DNA of 64,000 bases from an uncultured Bacteroides sp. Lineage in GTDB: Bacteria; Bacteroidota; Bacteroidia; Bacteroidales; Bacteroidaceae. Under the pieces are notes generated by a model. The model was not told the origin of the DNA. It was given only the letters and a program-made list of their open reading frames with translations, and searched no databases. Positions 36,800-45,797 of the stretch are shown here, piece after piece. Both the position numbers and the translations under genes were made by a program. Positions within the stretch are counted from its first letter, which is position 1, and the number at the start of each line of letters is the position of its first letter. Location of the stretch: the NCBI GenBank assembly GCA_902388495.1, contig CABMPP010000003.1, positions 1-64,000 on the forward strand, written 5' to 3'.

Positions 36800-39700
36800 A
36801 TGAAAACCAAATACTTGCTGCTTTTTCTGACTCTTTTTTATATTATACCGGTTTCCTCTGCCGTTGAAAAATATAAATTCAGGACTATGTCGCCCGACGG
36901 AGGGTTCTATTACGATGGGGTGAAGGCGATAGAGCAGGACAAAGACGGCTTTATTTGGGTTATGATGGACTATGAACTCTATCGTTTCGACGGCTATCAT
37001 TATAAGAAGTACTATCCTTACTTTGCTTCGATGGCTCCGACGAAGAGATGGATTTTCAATAACATGGCATCCGACTCTTACGGCTATCTGTATGTGAATA
37101 CGAATAACGGACTATACCGTTACGCACGGATTTCGGATCGGTTTGAACGAATCTTCGATACAGTTACACACGTCGAGGTCGATAAAGCGGATAATGTCTG
37201 GGTCAGATACCAGAACGTATGGAGCATCCTGAATGTGAATACGGGAGAACTCAATACTCCCTGCTATGACGGAAAAGAACCCACTTATAGCAATACGGCC
37301 TTTTGCATTCATAATAAAGACTTATATACATTTATCAATCGGAAAATCTATCGTTATAATTATGCCGAGAATAAGTTTGTTCTCTGTCTGACACTGCCAA
37401 ATTCCGGTAATTGGAATATCCGTTTTGCCCAGGCATATATGGGAAAACTATGGGTGTTTGTCAGTAGGGAAGGAGTCTATAAGATAGACTTGTCTTCTTT
37501 CAAGATAGAAGATCATTATGAGCCCCTTCCCGAATATGATGGTGCTTCCTTACGGACATTCTATGTAGACAAAAAAGAAAATATCTGGTTCGGAACTATA
37601 GACGGTTTGTATATACTCAATCCTTCGAGCCGAAAGCTGACGCAATACAAGCATTCAGACACAGATCCTTTCAGTTTACCCAACAATTCTGTTTGGGAAA
37701 TATGGGAAGACAGACAGTCTAATGTCTGGATCGGTACTTACTCCGGAACCTTATGCTATGTGAACATTAACGAGGACAATACTTTCAAAACTTATCATAC
37801 ACAGAACAGCGGATTGAATTACGCTACGGTAAGTGCGTTTGCCGAGGAGCGGGATTATCTTTGGATAGCTACGGAAGGAGGCGGCGTGAATCGGATGAAC
37901 AAAGTTACCGGAGAATTCAGTTCCTTTACCGGTAAAAACTGTGAAACATCCAATAAGGTAAAATCGTTGGTGATAGATGCCGGTCATAACTTGTGGGTTT
38001 CTACGTTCAGGGGTGGTATGGATGTTTATGACGCCGGGCAGCATAAAGTGACTAATTACAAGTCTTCTCCGGACAATCCCCACTCACTGTTGGTGAATGA
38101 TATCCGGAAAACCATTCTCGAAGGAGATTCGGGGATGTGGGTGGCTTATCAGTACCCCGCGCCGAAAGTCTCTTATTTCTCTTTCCGCGACAAGTCGTTT
38201 ACCCATTTCAGTCTGGATAGCATACACGATTATGCCTATTTGTTCGATATTCTGCGGCAAGGAGAGAAAACGTTATGGGCCATCAGTAATGAAGCGCTTT
38301 ATCGTATGGACATCAATACACATGCCGTGGAGAAAATCATTCCCAATGACTCCACGTATCTGGGGCTGTTTACTTTCTGCCTGGACGATTCCGGTAACAT
38401 CTGGATTGGCACTATTGGTAACGGGCTTATCAAGTTTGATACCAATACTTCCAGCTTTATCTCGTTGAAGGATGAGTTGAAGCAGGATATTTATTCCATT
38501 TATAGTATTTGCTACGATGATGGTAATGTCTGGATGGGCACGGACGATGGACTGTTCCGTTATGATATAGCCGACAACCGCCTGATGAAGTTCGATAAAA
38601 GGGAGAACACGCAAGGGCAGGTTTATTACCCGCTGGCATCCATGAAAGGGAAAGACGGGTTGCTGTATTTCGGAGGTACGAACGGCTTTACCGTCATCGA
38701 TCCAAAGAAGATATCCTATAATGACTGTAAACCTAAAGCCATTATTTCCGACTTTTTCATCGACCATGAGTCGGTTCATCCCAACTATGTGCTCAATGAC
38801 TCGCTTACTACCGTTGTCCTGGGCTATGACCAGGTGAACTTTGGCTTTCAGTTTTCTTCCGATAACTATCACATCCCCGAGAAGAACCGTTTCAGATATC
38901 GCTTGAAGGGGTACAATAACTCCTGGATCACCACGAACGCGCAGCAACGCATCATCATGTACTCAAAAGTTCCGGCAGGCACCTATTACTTTGAAGTTTA
39001 TGCGGCCAATAACGACGGCGTTTGGAGCGATAAACCCACGGTGATAAAGATAATAAGAAAGACCGCTCCCTGGTTCAGCCTGCCTGCTTATCTCTTTTAT
39101 GTATTGGTTGTGATGGGCATCGCCTTCACCATCTACCGCCATTTCTCCGAAAAGAAGAGGTTGAAGATGATGCTTTACCACGAAAGTATCGAGAAAGATA
39201 AGAAGGAACAGATTCACCAGGCACAGCTGCGTTTCTTTACCAATATATCGCATGACTTCCGGACTCCGCTTTCCCTGATTCTTGCCGCTTTGGACAAATT
39301 GCGGCGTGACGGGCTGAAAGAGTACTATTACCGGATACTGAACGGCAACGTGCAGCGCCTGCTGAATCTGGTGAACGAACTGATGGACTTCCGGACAGTG
39401 GAGAACGGTATGATGAAGCTGGAATTGCAGCCGTTGGACATCAACCATTTTGTAAAGGAGATAGCCAATGATTTTATAGACTATGCGGAGCAACGGAACA
39501 TAGACTTCCGCATAAAATGCGACGAGACTCTGCCTGCGGATATTTATGCCGACAAGAACGTTGTCGAGAAGATTGTTATGAATCTGCTGAACAATGCTTT
39601 TAAGTATACACCGGACAAAGGAAAGATTCTTTTGGAAACAAGATGCGGTAAGGACTTTGTATCCCGCTATAAGGATAGCTATACAGTAGGCGAAACGGTG

Positions 39701-40840
39701 GATAATGTCTTCTCCATTGTAGTGAGTGATACCGGAGTGGGCATATCCCGAGAGTCTATAAGCAGTGTTTTTGAAAGGTTCTATAAAGTGAATACGGTCA
39801 ATGCCGATTCCCATCTGGGTACGGGAATCGGTCTGGCACTGGTAAAGAGCCTGGTATTGCTGTCTAAAGGTACTGTCTCTATTTATAGTGAGCGAGAGAT
39901 GGGTACGGATATGATTGTCTGTCTGCCCCTTGACAGCAGTATCTTCGATGCTGCGGACTTCATGAAGCAGAAGGAACCCGTGCAGGAAGCTACTGTGCCG
40001 CCTGCTGCGGGTGAAGAGGCTACATCTGCCGAGCTGAAAGATATAGAGGAAGAGTTCCTTCCTTCTACTAAGAAGAAAATACTGATTACGGAAGATAATG
40101 TGGACTTGAGGGCCTTGATTGCCGAATCCTTGTCCGATGAATTCCAGGTGATGCAGGCCGGTGATGGGATAGAGGCGCTGAAACTGATCGGGGAGGTAGA
40201 CTTTGACTTGATTATAAGCGACATCATGATGCCCAATAAAGACGGAGTCTCTTTGTGCAATGACATAAAAGGAGATGTGAACACCTCGCATATTCCCGTC
40301 ATCCTGCTGACAGCCAAGACCAGCCTCGAAAGCAAGATCGAGGGGGTAGATTCGGGAGCAGACCTCTACTTCGAGAAACCGATTGATTTTACTTATCTGC
40401 GTTTGTCCATCCGGAACATATTCAGAAACCAGCAGCAGCTGAAGGAGCACTATGCCAAAAACTACTACGCCGACAGCAGCGAACTGGCTTCCAACGAGCA
40501 GGACACCAAATTCCTGAAACAGCTGATTGCTTTTGTTGAGGCCAATATGGACCAGCCGCAAATGGACGTTAACCTGATAGCCGAAGAACTGTTGATGAGT
40601 AGGAGCAAACTTTACACAAAAGTAAAAAGCCTGACCGGAAAATCGGTTGTAGAGTTTGTGTTGAACTGCCGCCTGCGCAAAGCCGCCCGATTGATTATCG
40701 AAGAGAACATGACGATGCGGGAAGTGATGATGCAGATCGGTATCGAAAGTCAGGCCTATTTCACCAATTCGTTTAAGAAAGTATTCGGTGAAACGCCTAC
40801 CTCCTTTGCCGCAAAGCACAAAAACAGCGCTGAGGGATGA
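36800..40840 (+). CDS. Hybrid two-component system regulator of the PUL
   Basis: 1346 residues, one polypeptide with the full HTCS order: signal peptide (1-20), two seven-bladed periplasmic propellers of Reg_prop repeats (about 30-680, many 'WIGTxxGLxxYD' strands), Y_Y_Y domain (about 690-755), one membrane helix (about 765-787), HisKA with phospho-acceptor His818 in 'NISHDFRTPLS', HATPase_c (about 925-1060, 'NLLNNAFKYTP' and 'GTGIGLALVKSL'), receiver domain with phospho-acceptor Asp1141 in 'ISDIMMPNKDG', and a C-terminal AraC helix-turn-helix (about 1245-1340). It senses an oligosaccharide in the periplasm and activates the surrounding genes. It is inside the gene set rather than at one end. 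Confidence 0.96.
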   Translation: MKTKYLLLFLTLFYIIPVSSAVEKYKFRTMSPDGGFYYDGVKAIEQDKDGFIWVMMDYELYRFDGYHYKKYYPYFASMAPTKRWIFNNMASDSYGYLYVNTNNGLYRYARISDRFERIFDTVTHVEVDKADNVWVRYQNVWSILNVNTGELNTPCYDGKEPTYSNTAFCIHNKDLYTFINRKIYRYNYAENKFVLCLTLPNSGNWNIRFAQAYMGKLWVFVSREGVYKIDLSSFKIEDHYEPLPEYDGASLRTFYVDKKENIWFGTIDGLYILNPSSRKLTQYKHSDTDPFSLPNNSVWEIWEDRQSNVWIGTYSGTLCYVNINEDNTFKTYHTQNSGLNYATVSAFAEERDYLWIATEGGGVNRMNKVTGEFSSFTGKNCETSNKVKSLVIDAGHNLWVSTFRGGMDVYDAGQHKVTNYKSSPDNPHSLLVNDIRKTILEGDSGMWVAYQYPAPKVSYFSFRDKSFTHFSLDSIHDYAYLFDILRQGEKTLWAISNEALYRMDINTHAVEKIIPNDSTYLGLFTFCLDDSGNIWIGTIGNGLIKFDTNTSSFISLKDELKQDIYSIYSICYDDGNVWMGTDDGLFRYDIADNRLMKFDKRENTQGQVYYPLASMKGKDGLLYFGGTNGFTVIDPKKISYNDCKPKAIISDFFIDHESVHPNYVLNDSLTTVVLGYDQVNFGFQFSSDNYHIPEKNRFRYRLKGYNNSWITTNAQQRIIMYSKVPAGTYYFEVYAANNDGVWSDKPTVIKIIRKTAPWFSLPAYLFYVLVVMGIAFTIYRHFSEKKRLKMMLYHESIEKDKKEQIHQAQLRFFTNISHDFRTPLSLILAALDKLRRDGLKEYYYRILNGNVQRLLNLVNELMDFRTVENGMMKLELQPLDINHFVKEIANDFIDYAEQRNIDFRIKCDETLPADIYADKNVVEKIVMNLLNNAFKYTPDKGKILLETRCGKDFVSRYKDSYTVGETVDNVFSIVVSDTGVGISRESISSVFERFYKVNTVNADSHLGTGIGLALVKSLVLLSKGTVSIYSEREMGTDMIVCLPLDSSIFDAADFMKQKEPVQEATVPPAAGEEATSAELKDIEEEFLPSTKKKILITEDNVDLRALIAESLSDEFQVMQAGDGIEALKLIGEVDFDLIISDIMMPNKDGVSLCNDIKGDVNTSHIPVILLTAKTSLESKIEGVDSGADLYFEKPIDFTYLRLSIRNIFRNQQQLKEHYAKNYYADSSELASNEQDTKFLKQLIAFVEANMDQPQMDVNLIAEELLMSRSKLYTKVKSLTGKSVVEFVLNCRLRKAARLIIEENMTMREVMMQIGIESQAYFTNSFKKVFGETPTSFAAKHKNSAEG

Positions 40841-40922
40841 TTTGGATAAAACAAATGGCAAATTGAGCAAAACGAAGAGAGGGGAATTGGCGTTCTTTGC
40901 AGAAACTTTTAAATTTAATACC

Positions 40923-42362
40923 ATGAAAAGAATTTTGCAGATAACCGTTTTTCTCTCATTGTTGTCTGTGGGTACATTCGCCCAAACGCAACATCAAGTA
41001 TTGCCTGCCGACCAGGAGATCCCTTTGAAGTATGGTGCCGACCGTTTAGGAAAACGTCAGGATGCCGCCATGCAGAAATTCCGTGACAATAGATTGGGTG
41101 CTTTCATACATTGGGGACTTTATGCCATCCCCGGCGGAGAGTGGAATGGAAAAGTATACAACGGAGCTGCCGAATGGCTGAAGTCGTGGGCGAAAGTTCC
41201 GTCGGACGAATGGATGAAACTGATGGAACAATGGAATCCCGAAAAGTTCAACGCCAAAGCCTGGGCAAAGATGGCCAAGAAAATGGGCGTGAAGTATGTG
41301 AAGATTACCACGAAGCACCACGAAGGCTTCTGCTTGTGGCCGAGTAAATACAGCAAATATACAGTAGCGCAGACACCTTGTAAAAAAGACCTGTTGGGCG
41401 AAATGGTGAAAGCCTACAATGACGAAGGAATCGACGTTCATTTCTATTTCTCGGTGATGGACTGGAGCAATCCGGACTACCGCTATGACATCAAGTCGGA
41501 AGAAGACGAAGCTGCTTTCGCCCGCTTCCTGGAGTTTACGGACAATCAGCTGAAAGAACTTGCCACCCGCTATCCTACCGTGAAAGACTTTTGGTTCGAC
41601 GGTACCTGGGATGCCAGCATCAAGAAGAACGGCTGGTGGACGGCTCATGCAGAACAGATGCTGAAGGAACTGGTACCCGGCGTAACGATTAACAGCCGCC
41701 TGCGCGCCGACGATTACGGCAAGCGCCACTTCGACAGCAACGGCCATCTGATGGGCGATTACGAATCAGGATATGAGCGTCGTCTGCCCGATCCGGTGAA
41801 GGATTTGAAAGTAACCCGTTGGGACTGGGAGGCATGTATGACGGTGCCCGAAAATCAATGGGGATATCATAAAGACTGGTCTATAAGTTATGTGAAGACT
41901 CCGCTGGAAGTGTTGGAGCGCATTGTGCATGCTGTTTCTATGGGAGGCAACATGGTAGTGAACTTCGGACCGCAAGCCGACGGCGATTTCCGTCAGGAAG
42001 AGAAGGAACTGGCTGATGCCATCGGCAAGTGGATGAAGGAATATGGCGAATGCATTTATGGCTGCGATTATGCCGGTTGGGACAAACAGTCCTGGGGCTA
42101 CTACACCCGCAAAGGAAAAGACGTGTATATGGTTGTCTTTAATCCTCCTTATTCCAGACATCTGGTAGTAAAGACGCCGAAGGGTACTACTATTACAAAA
42201 GCGGTTGTATTGAACGGAAAAGAAGTGGCAGTAATTGAAACCGCCCGCAACGAGTACAACGTGGATATGCCCGCCAAGACTCCCGACGGTCCGTTTGTCA
42301 TCAAGTTGCAAGTAGAAGAAAATGCAAGTGCTGCGGATAAATACCGTGATGCGTTGACTTGA
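40923..42362 (+). CDS. Alpha-L-fucosidase, GH29
   Basis: 479 residues from the ATG at 40923, chosen because it gives a signal peptide (RILQITVFLSLLSVGTFAQ); an upstream in-frame start overlaps the regulator gene and adds a charged tail. The TIM barrel carries 'HWGLYAIPGGEWNG' (about 61-74), 'KITTKHHEGFCLWPSKYS' (about 125-142) and the nucleophile Asp226 in 'FWFDGTWD'. The family hydrolyses terminal alpha-L-fucose with retention. No lipobox, so periplasmic. The acid/base Glu is not placed with confidence. In line with GH105 and GH2 (27 and 36 nt gaps), forming a downstream operon after the 82-nt gap from the regulator. Confidence 0.92.
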   Translation: MKRILQITVFLSLLSVGTFAQTQHQVLPADQEIPLKYGADRLGKRQDAAMQKFRDNRLGAFIHWGLYAIPGGEWNGKVYNGAAEWLKSWAKVPSDEWMKLMEQWNPEKFNAKAWAKMAKKMGVKYVKITTKHHEGFCLWPSKYSKYTVAQTPCKKDLLGEMVKAYNDEGIDVHFYFSVMDWSNPDYRYDIKSEEDEAAFARFLEFTDNQLKELATRYPTVKDFWFDGTWDASIKKNGWWTAHAEQMLKELVPGVTINSRLRADDYGKRHFDSNGHLMGDYESGYERRLPDPVKDLKVTRWDWEACMTVPENQWGYHKDWSISYVKTPLEVLERIVHAVSMGGNMVVNFGPQADGDFRQEEKELADAIGKWMKEYGECIYGCDYAGWDKQSWGYYTRKGKDVYMVVFNPPYSRHLVVKTPKGTTITKAVVLNGKEVAVIETARNEYNVDMPAKTPDGPFVIKLQVEENASAADKYRDALT

Positions 42363-42389
42363 TTCTAACCTATTAATATATATAATGTT

Positions 42390-43505
42390 ATGAAGAAGCT
42401 TTTCCTTTTTCTGTCTTTCTTCTTAATAACCGTCACGCAGGTTGCCGCACAGCAAAGCTTTGATAAACCCGCTATAAAATCCATTATGAAGCGGGTGGCC
42501 GACTGGCAGATAGCCAATCCCAATAAAGGAGCGGAGCACGATGACTTGGACTGGACACATGCCGCTTTGTATATGGGCATGCTGGACTGGGCGGAACTCA
42601 CCGAGCAGGAAGATGGAGACGACTCATATTACCAATGGTTGCTCCGCATCGGGCGGCGCAATCATTTCCAGGTAGGAAAGTGGATGTATCATGCCGATTT
42701 TATTGCCGTGGGGCAGCCTTTTATCGACCTTTACAAGAAATATGGCAATAAGAAGATGATTGCTCCCGTCATGGCGCGCGCCAACTGGATTGTGGAGAAT
42801 CCTGCCGAAACTACCTTGGAACTGGATTATGGCAAATTGGAAACCCTGGACCGCTGGTCCTGGTGCGACGCATTGTTTATGGCTCCCCCTGTATATGCCA
42901 AACTTTATGCGCTGACCGGAGACAAGAAATACCTGGATTTCCTGAACCGGGAGTACAAAGCCACTTACGACTACTTGTACGACAAGGACGAACACCTCTT
43001 TTACCGCGACCGCCGTTACTTCGGCAAGAAGGAAGCCAATGGCAAGAAAGTGTTTTGGGGACGCGGCAACGGTTGGGTGCTGGGAGGACTGGCCGAAATC
43101 TTGCAGGCTCTTCCTCAGGACGAACCTTCACGCGCTTTCTATCAGGACTTGTTTGTAGAACTGGCTACCCGTGTGGCCGGTTTGCAGAGTCCGGACGGAT
43201 ATTGGCATGCCAGCTTGCTCGATCCGGCTTCCTATCCGTCGCCCGAAACGAGTGCAACCGGTTTCATCGTCTATGCGCTTGCATACGGTGTGAACGAGGG
43301 ACTGCTCGACAAAACCGGCTTTATGCCGGTCATCGAGAAGGGCTGGAAAGCACTGACAGATGCCGTGGAACCTGATGGCAAACTGGGCTATGTGCAGCCG
43401 ATAGGTGCCGATCCTCGTAAGGTGACGCGAGATATGACCGAAGTCTATGGAGTAGGTGCATTCCTGTTATCGGGATGCCAGATCTATAAGATGGCAGGCA
43501 AATGA
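42390..43505 (+). CDS. Unsaturated glycuronyl hydrolase, GH105
   Basis: 371 residues. Signal peptide (1-20, VAA-QQ). (alpha/alpha)6 barrel with 'LDWTHAALYMGMLDWAEL' (about 51-68), the catalytic Asp in 'DRWSWCDALFMAPPVYAKL' (about 152-170) and 'FWGRGNGWVLGGLAEIL' (about 216-232). GH105 enzymes hydrate the double bond of an unsaturated uronate at the non-reducing end, releasing it from the oligosaccharide. That is exactly the product a PL8 lyase would leave, so the two are likely sequential. Classic targets of GH105 are rhamnogalacturonan-type, so its use after a PL8 is notable. Confidence 0.92.
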   Translation: MKKLFLFLSFFLITVTQVAAQQSFDKPAIKSIMKRVADWQIANPNKGAEHDDLDWTHAALYMGMLDWAELTEQEDGDDSYYQWLLRIGRRNHFQVGKWMYHADFIAVGQPFIDLYKKYGNKKMIAPVMARANWIVENPAETTLELDYGKLETLDRWSWCDALFMAPPVYAKLYALTGDKKYLDFLNREYKATYDYLYDKDEHLFYRDRRYFGKKEANGKKVFWGRGNGWVLGGLAEILQALPQDEPSRAFYQDLFVELATRVAGLQSPDGYWHASLLDPASYPSPETSATGFIVYALAYGVNEGLLDKTGFMPVIEKGWKALTDAVEPDGKLGYVQPIGADPRKVTRDMTEVYGVGAFLLSGCQIYKMAGK

Positions 43506-43541
43506 CCGAATAATAAAAAATGAATTAGAGAGCAACTGACA

Positions 43542-45656
43542 ATGAGAAACAACACATTACTTTTATTAGTCATTGGGCTGATGTTGTGCATATCCGCTGG
43601 AGTGGATGCGCGCGAAGTGACATCTTTCAATGACGGTTGGGAATTTAAGAAAGGCCCGTTCTCCAAGGACGCCATGCAGGCTGCAAAGAAATGGAACGCC
43701 GATTGGCAGGAAGTGGCCATTCCCCATACTTGGAATGCAGAAGACATGCAAAAGAAAGCCGATGCTTTCTACGAAGGCGTAGGCTACTACCGCAAGAAGT
43801 GCACTTTCCCCGAAAGCCTGAAAGGCAAACGCATCTTCCTGCGTTTCGAAGGAGTGGGCGCATGTGCCGAAGTCTATATAAACGGCTACCTGGCCGGAAC
43901 GCATAAAGGAGCCTATTCCGCTTTTGTATGCGAGATCGGTGCGCAGGTGAAGTACGGCGAAGAAAACGAAATCGTAGTGAAGGCGGACAACACCGCGCGT
44001 CCCGATGTAATCCCTACCAATCATATTCTGTTTGGCGTTTACGGAGGAATCTACCGCCCCGTATGGCTGGTTGTGACGGAACCTTGCAGCATCGTTGTGA
44101 ACGACTGTGCCTCTTCCGGCGTGTATATCACCCAGAAGAATGTTTCAAAGAAATCGGCTGAAGTAACCGTAAAGGTGAAAGTAGATAATGCTACGATGGT
44201 GCCCGCTTCATTGGAACTGGAAAATGCCGTGTACGACAGGAACGGGAAGTTGGTGAAGAAAGACGTTCGCCCCTTTGAGCTGACTCCGCAAGGTGTGCAG
44301 AACTATTCTTCGCACTTCACACTGAGCAATCCCCATTTGTGGCAAGGACGCGAAGATCCTTACCTGTATAAAGTCGTATCGCGTCTTGTGCAGAACGGGC
44401 GTGTGATAGACGAAGTTGTTCAGCCGTTAGGACTCCGCAAGTACGAAGCCGTGGCAGGCAAGGGCTTCTTCCTGAACGGAAAGAAATACCCCATGTATGG
44501 TGTAACCCGCCATCAGGACTGGTGGGGACTGGGCAGCGCTCTCACCAACAAGGAGCACGATTTCGACCTGGCTCAGATTATGGATATCGGTGCCACTACC
44601 GTTCGCTTTGCACACTACCAGCAGTCCGAGTACCTCTATTCCCGTTGCGATACGCTGGGACTGGTCATCTGGGCAGAGATACCTTTTGTGAACCGCGTCA
44701 CCGGGCAGGAGTGGGACAACGCCCACCAGCAGATGCGCGAACTGGTTCGCCAGAGCTTCAACCATCCTTCCATCTACGTATGGGGGATTCATAACGAGGT
44801 ATACCATCCGCACGGCTACACCGCCGCCCTTACGCAATCCATTCACGACCTTTGCAAACTCGAAGACCCCGACCGCTATACGGTGTCGGTCAACGGTTAC
44901 GGCACTGCCGACCATCCCGTCAATCAGAATGCCGATATACAAGGTATGAACCGTTACTTCGGCTGGTACGAAAGGAAGATACAAGACATCAAGCCGTGGG
45001 TGGAGAAGATGGAAAAAGAATACCCCTGGCAGCGCCTGATGCTGACGGAATATGGCGCCGATGCCAACATTGAACATCAGACGGAGCTTCTGGGCGATGC
45101 CTTGAACTGGACAAGTCCTTTCTATCCGGAGACTTTCCAGACCAAGACGCACGAGTATCAATGGAGCATTATCGCCCAGCATCCTTATATCATCGCTTCT
45201 TATCTGTGGAATATGTTCGACTTTGCAGTACCTACTTCGAGAAGGGGTAGCGTAGAAGCCCGCAACATGAAAGGCATGATGACCATCGACCGCAAAATCA
45301 AGAAAGACTCTTACTTCTGGTATAAGGCGAACTGGAGCAAGGAACCGGTGCTCTACCTGACGCAACGCCGGAATACGGATCGCGAGCGAAAAGAAACTTC
45401 CGTTACCGTCTATTCCAACATAGGTACTCCGAAGGTGTACCTCAACGGGCAGGAACTGACGGGTGTAAGAAAGGGCTATACCGATGTACATTATATCTTC
45501 GACAAAGTGGTGCTGGACAATGGCAAGAATGTGTTGAAGGCTACCGTTTCTTATCAGGGAAAAGAGTACACGGACGAAATAGAATGGAACTATCACGGAG
45601 AGCATAGCCGCGAGGCCGATTTCTTTGAGTATAAGAAAGAGCACGGTAGTTGGTAA
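43542..45656 (+). CDS. Glycoside hydrolase family 2 (beta-galactosidase/beta-glucuronidase type)
   Basis: 704 residues. Signal peptide (1-23). Jelly-roll sugar-binding domain (about 35-190: 'FNDGWEFKKG', 'IPHTWNAED'), Ig-like domain (about 190-300), TIM barrel (about 305-600) with acid/base Glu419 in 'WGIHNEVYHPHG' and nucleophile Glu503 in 'LTEYGADAN', then a C-terminal beta domain. Retaining mechanism. Sequence alone does not separate beta-galactosidase from beta-glucuronidase. In operon with GH29 and GH105. Periplasmic by signal type. Confidence 0.9.
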   Translation: MRNNTLLLLVIGLMLCISAGVDAREVTSFNDGWEFKKGPFSKDAMQAAKKWNADWQEVAIPHTWNAEDMQKKADAFYEGVGYYRKKCTFPESLKGKRIFLRFEGVGACAEVYINGYLAGTHKGAYSAFVCEIGAQVKYGEENEIVVKADNTARPDVIPTNHILFGVYGGIYRPVWLVVTEPCSIVVNDCASSGVYITQKNVSKKSAEVTVKVKVDNATMVPASLELENAVYDRNGKLVKKDVRPFELTPQGVQNYSSHFTLSNPHLWQGREDPYLYKVVSRLVQNGRVIDEVVQPLGLRKYEAVAGKGFFLNGKKYPMYGVTRHQDWWGLGSALTNKEHDFDLAQIMDIGATTVRFAHYQQSEYLYSRCDTLGLVIWAEIPFVNRVTGQEWDNAHQQMRELVRQSFNHPSIYVWGIHNEVYHPHGYTAALTQSIHDLCKLEDPDRYTVSVNGYGTADHPVNQNADIQGMNRYFGWYERKIQDIKPWVEKMEKEYPWQRLMLTEYGADANIEHQTELLGDALNWTSPFYPETFQTKTHEYQWSIIAQHPYIIASYLWNMFDFAVPTSRRGSVEARNMKGMMTIDRKIKKDSYFWYKANWSKEPVLYLTQRRNTDRERKETSVTVYSNIGTPKVYLNGQELTGVRKGYTDVHYIFDKVVLDNGKNVLKATVSYQGKEYTDEIEWNYHGEHSREADFFEYKKEHGSW

Positions 45657-45710
45657 TACTTTCTAATACTTTCGTTGATAATACTTTTATAAGCAATACT
45701 ATCTGTCATT

Positions 45711-45734
45711 CTCCTCCTCCCGGGAGGAGGGGAA
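45711..45734. repeat. Perfect palindrome between GH2 and GH109-like genes
   Basis: CCTCCTCCCGGGAGGAGG (45714-45731) is self-complementary, and flanking bases extend it to 12 bp per arm. No T-run follows, so it is not a simple terminator; mRNA processing or stabilisation, or a dispersed repeat, are possible. The preceding DNA has three 'TAATACTTT' microrepeats. Confidence 0.6.
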
Positions 45735-45797
45735 TTAAGATACTCTGCATCTATAGAACGAAAAAGAACTTTATTATAACTTTAATTTAATAGAAAT

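Noticed and set aside
40788..40922. Longer N-terminus for GH29 overlapping the regulator gene
   Set aside because: It adds 45 charged residues before a good signal peptide; the ATG at 40923 is preferred.
38963..40924. 653-residue minus-strand frame opposite the hybrid regulator
   Set aside because: It mirrors the histidine kinase and receiver coding sequence, which carries all catalytic motifs; no recognisable domain on this strand.
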